Part shown: positions 6,949 through 9,832 of the stretch, piece by piece
How positions within the stretch are numbered: position 1 is the first letter of the stretch
How the letters are laid out: every line of letters begins with the position of its first letter
NCBI GenBank assembly: GCA_002480935.1
Contig: DLDC01000147.1
Coordinates: forward strand, 26,767 to 36,598
Direction: 5' to 3'
Source of the DNA: Prevotella sp. UBA7782
Lineage (GTDB): Bacteria > Bacteroidota > Bacteroidia > Bacteroidales > Bacteroidaceae
DNA: 9,832 bases
Position numbers and translations under genes: made by a program
Notes under the pieces: model-generated
What the model saw: the letters and a program-made list of their open reading frames with translations, nothing else
The model's database searches: none
Told to the model about the DNA's origin: nothing

Positions 6949-8802
6949 AAAAAGTTAAATATCTTATTGCTCTTTTTAGGGGTTGCCCTGTCTGCCGTAG
7001 CGCAGTCAGCGGCGCCCTTTCGCGCGCTGTCATCGTCACAGCGTGCAGTGGGCTACACCATAGGCGATGCCATAACCACCCAAAACGTGGGCACAGGTTA
7101 TGCCGGTACCCATCCGGTGGGAGCCCTTCTGACGGCCGACATGCTGAAGACGTATGTGGGATGTAAGGTTGTGGGCATACGTTTCGCCCTTAGTGCGTCG
7201 GCCCAAACCAGCCGCGTGTTTGTCCGTCCGGTGAATAGTGAGGGCTATCTGGCCGATGCCGACTCTGTTACCCAGAATGTTTGGCATCCTCATTCCGGCT
7301 GGAACGAGATTATGTTCAACGGTGTGAAGGGCTACACCATACGCCCGGGAGAAAGCCTCTTCTTTGGTTTTGATGTAACCGAGACGTCAGATCAGGCGCA
7401 AGCAGGCACCGGAATATTGGCCACAACGGGTCAGTCACAGTCTATGGGCTTCCTTGTTTTGGGCAACTTTGGCTCGGGTGAAGGCCTTTATCCAGTCAGT
7501 GACAAGGGCCTGCTGTGCGTACAGCTCATCGTTGATGTGTCGTCCTTGCCTTCCAAGGCTGTTGCTTTCACAGACATAACCAATGGTTATCAGTATAAGC
7601 AACCGGGCGAATTGTTGGACTTCTTTGCGCAGTTTACCAACTCCGGACGCGATACCATCAAGAGCTATACCATCAATTATGCCATCGACAACAAGCTTAT
7701 TCTGAGTCATGACGCCCTTGATACGATACCCGGAGGGGCACAGTCGTCTTTTCAACACACCTATCAGTTGCCTTCAGATATGCCATCCGGCCAGCATGTG
7801 TTGCGCATTTACATCTCTCAGACCGATGGCATTGCGATGGCTGATCAGCCTTATATTGCTGATACCTTCTGTGTTTATCGTGAGAAGTTTGACCGTCAGC
7901 AAACCTATCTTGAGCAGTATGCTGACGAAACTTCGCCTTACACAGCAGGTTGCTTCGATGCTATGGAGGCAGCAGCCAAACAATTGCAAGGGCAGGTAGC
8001 CTACGTAAATATTTATCGCGACAGCAATCCTTTGGCTTGTTCGGCAGCAAGCAGCTTGTGTAACGACTATGCCTACACCTATCCCAGCTTCACCATGGAC
8101 CGTTCTTACTATCCCGGTGAGGCTCATGTGGCCTACGACTTGAACGACTATGTGCTTGTTGCGCCAGCCTTGGTTACCGGCATGATGCAAGAGCTTTTGC
8201 AAGACGAGCATACTCATCCTGCCTTTGCCAAACTGAATATTACGCCACAATACGATGCCGCATCCCGCCTTCTCACCCTCAAGGTCAGTGGTACCACCAC
8301 CTCAGAGGCATCCAAGATGTTTGGCGATATGGCACTTACGCTTATGCTTACCGAGGACAGCGTGAAGGCTCCACAGGTGGTTTACAATGCCACCACAGGT
8401 TATGCCAGCACCGTTCAGCGCTATGTACACAACCATGTGTTGCGCAGCTTGCTCACGGCAGTGCGTGGCGATAAGCTTCAACTCGATGGCAATACCTTCT
8501 CAGCTACCTATACCTTTACCGTGCCGCAGAATATGAACCCTGCCAATATGACTGCTGTTGGGCTCATTAGCAGGTATGTAGGCGCGCAAGGAGCGCTGGG
8601 CATCAAGCGCATGGATATACTTAATGCCAACAGCGTAGCGCTCAGGAGCGTGGCAACATCGCTCACTGCGCCCATCGTAACGGTGCCTTCACAGGTGAAA
8701 TACTACACCCTCGATGGCATTGAAGTCAGTCCTTCACAGTTGAGGCATGGCCTGTATATTGTGAGAGACGGCATTCGCCAATACAAGAAGATGATTCGCT
8801 AA
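6946..8802 (+). CDS. Secreted protein with an Omp28-like (thioredoxin-related) region lacking CxxC and a T9SS tail
   Basis: A 618-residue exported protein, not recognised as a named gene. Signal peptide 1-20 (MKKLNILLLFLGVALSAVAQ). Residues about 34-196 form a beta-rich domain (GYTIGDAITTQNVGTG, KVVGIRFALS, SLFFGFDV) of a type common in Bacteroidales surface proteins. Residues about 200-305 are CARDB/Ig-like (FAQFTNSGRDTIKSYTINYA). Residues about 310-560 resemble the Omp28-related outer membrane family: TYLEQYADETSPYTAGCF (320-337) lies where relatives have an E-[EQ]-[FY]-T-G-x-x-C-x-x-C-P-type motif, followed by the helix FDAMEAAAKQL, the strand VAYVNIYRD and YPSFTMDR with a cis-Pro-like proline. 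Only C336 remains near the active-site position, so thiol-disulfide activity is unlikely; C365 and C372 might form a disulfide. Residues 581-618 form a T9SS-like tail (YYTLDGIEV, GLYIVRDG, ending KKMIR). Start chosen at the ATG abutting the previous stop, which gives a complete signal peptide. The Omp28 assignment is from motif resemblance only. Confidence 0.9.
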   Translation: MKKLNILLLFLGVALSAVAQSAAPFRALSSSQRAVGYTIGDAITTQNVGTGYAGTHPVGALLTADMLKTYVGCKVVGIRFALSASAQTSRVFVRPVNSEGYLADADSVTQNVWHPHSGWNEIMFNGVKGYTIRPGESLFFGFDVTETSDQAQAGTGILATTGQSQSMGFLVLGNFGSGEGLYPVSDKGLLCVQLIVDVSSLPSKAVAFTDITNGYQYKQPGELLDFFAQFTNSGRDTIKSYTINYAIDNKLILSHDALDTIPGGAQSSFQHTYQLPSDMPSGQHVLRIYISQTDGIAMADQPYIADTFCVYREKFDRQQTYLEQYADETSPYTAGCFDAMEAAAKQLQGQVAYVNIYRDSNPLACSAASSLCNDYAYTYPSFTMDRSYYPGEAHVAYDLNDYVLVAPALVTGMMQELLQDEHTHPAFAKLNITPQYDAASRLLTLKVSGTTTSEASKMFGDMALTLMLTEDSVKAPQVVYNATTGYASTVQRYVHNHVLRSLLTAVRGDKLQLDGNTFSATYTFTVPQNMNPANMTAVGLISRYVGAQGALGIKRMDILNANSVALRSVATSLTAPIVTVPSQVKYYTLDGIEVSPSQLRHGLYIVRDGIRQYKKMIR

Positions 8803-8810
8803 TATCCTCA

Positions 8811-8853
8811 AGCCCTGTGTGGCCTTGTTGCTGCATGGGGCTGAAAGAATTTT
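8811..8853 (+). terminator. Imperfect hairpin after the 618-aa gene, possible weak terminator
   Basis: AGCCCTGTG at 8811-8819 pairs with CATGGGGCT at 8834-8842 through seven Watson-Crick pairs and two G-U wobbles, with a 14-base loop. A short T run (8850-8853) follows after seven bases. It lies 8 bases after the stop codon. The weak T run and the lack of a recognisable promoter in the remaining bases before 8879 suggest attenuation or 3'-end protection rather than full termination. Confidence 0.4.
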
Positions 8854-8878
8854 AATTACTAACTAAAATAAATAGCTT

Positions 8879-9832
8879 ATGAAGAAGAAAAAACTATTCA
8901 TCGTTTTGTTGCTAACCCTCTTGGGCTTGTCGCCGGCCTCTGCCGACAGCGTGGTGCCCTATACAGAGGATTTCAACACGTCGATTTCTACGTCAGCCCA
9001 CGACTTTGCCGTGAGTAAAGGCTGGGGGCACATCACAGATTACTATTTCGACGACGAGTCTTACGACTCTTATTATCCCACCTACACCTATTCTTCTACA
9101 GACGGTATCGATGGCACCGGAGCTCTGAAAGTGTCTGACCAGACCGCTGTGGGCGAGGGATGGAACACGGGTTCTACTTATGATCTGCTCGTTACGCCTA
9201 CCATTAACGGCAAGTCTTCCATCTATGTCAAGAAAGCAGGAACTAATGGAACCGTTAAGTTCTATACCGTTTCTGAAAAGAATGGCAAACTTTCTCGTGG
9301 CACTTCCATCTCCGTGACGCTCCCCACGCTGTCTACTTCCGAATATGTTAAAGTAGACATACCCAGTCAGGACAGCGCCCGTATAGGCATCTATGCCAGC
9401 AATGTGTGGATAGACAACTTTCAGGCAGACAGTGCTGTCTTCATTAAGAAGAAATCGTTGATGATTAACAAGGTTACCAACGTTCTCTATCGTGGTGACC
9501 GTACAAGCGAGGAAGATGTAGATGCCAATGGCAATTATGGCATTAAGTTTCTCGTAACCCTTGTCAACAATGGCGACATAGATCTTGCTCCGGGCGATGA
9601 CAATTACTCTCTGAGCATCAAGAACTATGCGGGCAAAATCGTAGCAACAGCGCCCATAACAGAACCTTTGGCTGTTGGCGCTACCCTGACCGACTATGTA
9701 TTTCAGGTAGAGCTGCCTTATGCCACCTACCCCTTGCGCGATCGCTATGATGTAGTAGAGAATATCGGCGGCACATCCAGCTATGGTGCATGGATAGAGC
9801 CTGTACCTTATACGGCCGTTCCGAGGCTCACG
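8879..9832 (+). CDS. Exported anchor-J-like protein, 5' part (3' end outside window)
   Basis: The frame is open from the ATG at 8879 to the last base, exactly 318 codons without a stop. An in-frame TAG at 8873-8875 excludes an earlier start. Residues 1-22 form a clear Sec signal peptide (MKKKKLFIVLLLTLLGLSPASA). Residues about 23-185 look like a choice-of-anchor J/MAM-like beta-sandwich: opening VVPYTEDFNT, GTGALKVSDQTAVGEGW, YDLLVTPTINGKSSIYVKKA and closing strand VWIDNFQAD. Residues about 193-290 resemble an Ig/CARDB-like domain (GIKFLVTLVNNGDIDLAPGDDNYSLSI). By analogy with the three genes before it, a T9SS tail would be expected past the right edge; this is inference. The start region is A-rich (AACTAAAATAAATAGCTT) without a clear Shine-Dalgarno site. 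No enzyme motif is visible in the part present. Probably the fourth member of the same cluster. Confidence 0.88.
   Translation, partial: MKKKKLFIVLLLTLLGLSPASADSVVPYTEDFNTSISTSAHDFAVSKGWGHITDYYFDDESYDSYYPTYTYSSTDGIDGTGALKVSDQTAVGEGWNTGSTYDLLVTPTINGKSSIYVKKAGTNGTVKFYTVSEKNGKLSRGTSISVTLPTLSTSEYVKVDIPSQDSARIGIYASNVWIDNFQADSAVFIKKKSLMINKVTNVLYRGDRTSEEDVDANGNYGIKFLVTLVNNGDIDLAPGDDNYSLSIKNYAGKIVATAPITEPLAVGATLTDYVFQVELPYATYPLRDRYDVVENIGGTSSYGAWIEPVPYTAVPRLT

Noticed and set aside
7709..7999. 96-codon plus-strand frame inside the 618-aa gene
   Set aside because: Out-of-frame overlap within a gene that has continuous domain structure; no independent support.
1034..8802. A protease (gingipain-like catalytic domain) within the cluster
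   Set aside because: The adhesin-type modules resemble those attached to gingipains, but no cysteine-histidine catalytic region, HExxH or serine protease motif was found in the translations.
1..9832. CRISPR array, tRNA/rRNA gene, insertion sequence or phage module
   Set aside because: No regularly spaced repeats, cloverleaf-like or rRNA segments, transposase or integrase motifs, or terminal inverted repeats flanking a gene were seen on either strand.

Overview
The window looks like chromosome of a member of the Bacteroidetes, most likely a Bacteroidales species close to Prevotella. The grounds are a cytochrome bd subunit II C-terminus of the Bacteroidetes kind, four consecutive exported proteins built from choice-of-anchor J (cleaved-adhesin-like) domains and related beta-sandwich modules, short C-terminal tails resembling type IX secretion system (T9SS) sorting signals, a TAnnTTTG-type promoter element, and A-rich start regions without a clear Shine-Dalgarno sequence. 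The genus is an inference from protein style, not from a marker gene.

Layout, all on the + strand: (1) 1-665 is the C-terminal part of cydB, cut by the left edge. (2) 666-1033 is a 368-base intergenic region. Its first half holds a strong perfect 12-bp hairpin flanked by weaker ones, and its second half is very AT-rich with a candidate promoter. (3) 1034-4396 is a 1120-aa secreted multidomain protein with four choice-of-anchor J-like domains, two Ig/ASH-like domains, one fibronectin III domain and a T9SS tail. (4) 4410-4463 is a bulged hairpin followed by T runs. (5) 4480-6945 is an 821-aa secreted adhesin-like protein made of a twice-repeated three-domain unit plus a T9SS tail. (6) 6946-8802 begins immediately after the previous stop codon (TAA|ATG, same frame). 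It encodes a 618-aa secreted protein with an Omp28-like, thioredoxin-related region that lacks the usual CxxC, plus a T9SS tail. (7) 8811-8853 is a weaker hairpin. (8) 8879-9832 is the 5' part of a fourth exported anchor-J-like protein, open through the right edge.

The four exported-protein genes probably form one transcription unit starting from the promoter near 927-957, with hairpins after the first and third genes that could lower or stabilise parts of the message. The products would cross the inner membrane by Sec and, at least for the three complete ones, the outer membrane by T9SS, ending on the cell surface or outside. No catalytic domain was recognised in any of them. Adhesion, host-protein or glycan binding, or a surface assembly is the reasonable expectation, but the ligand cannot be read from the sequence. 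cydB belongs to a separate respiratory unit upstream.

No tRNA, rRNA, CRISPR array, insertion sequence or phage gene was seen.
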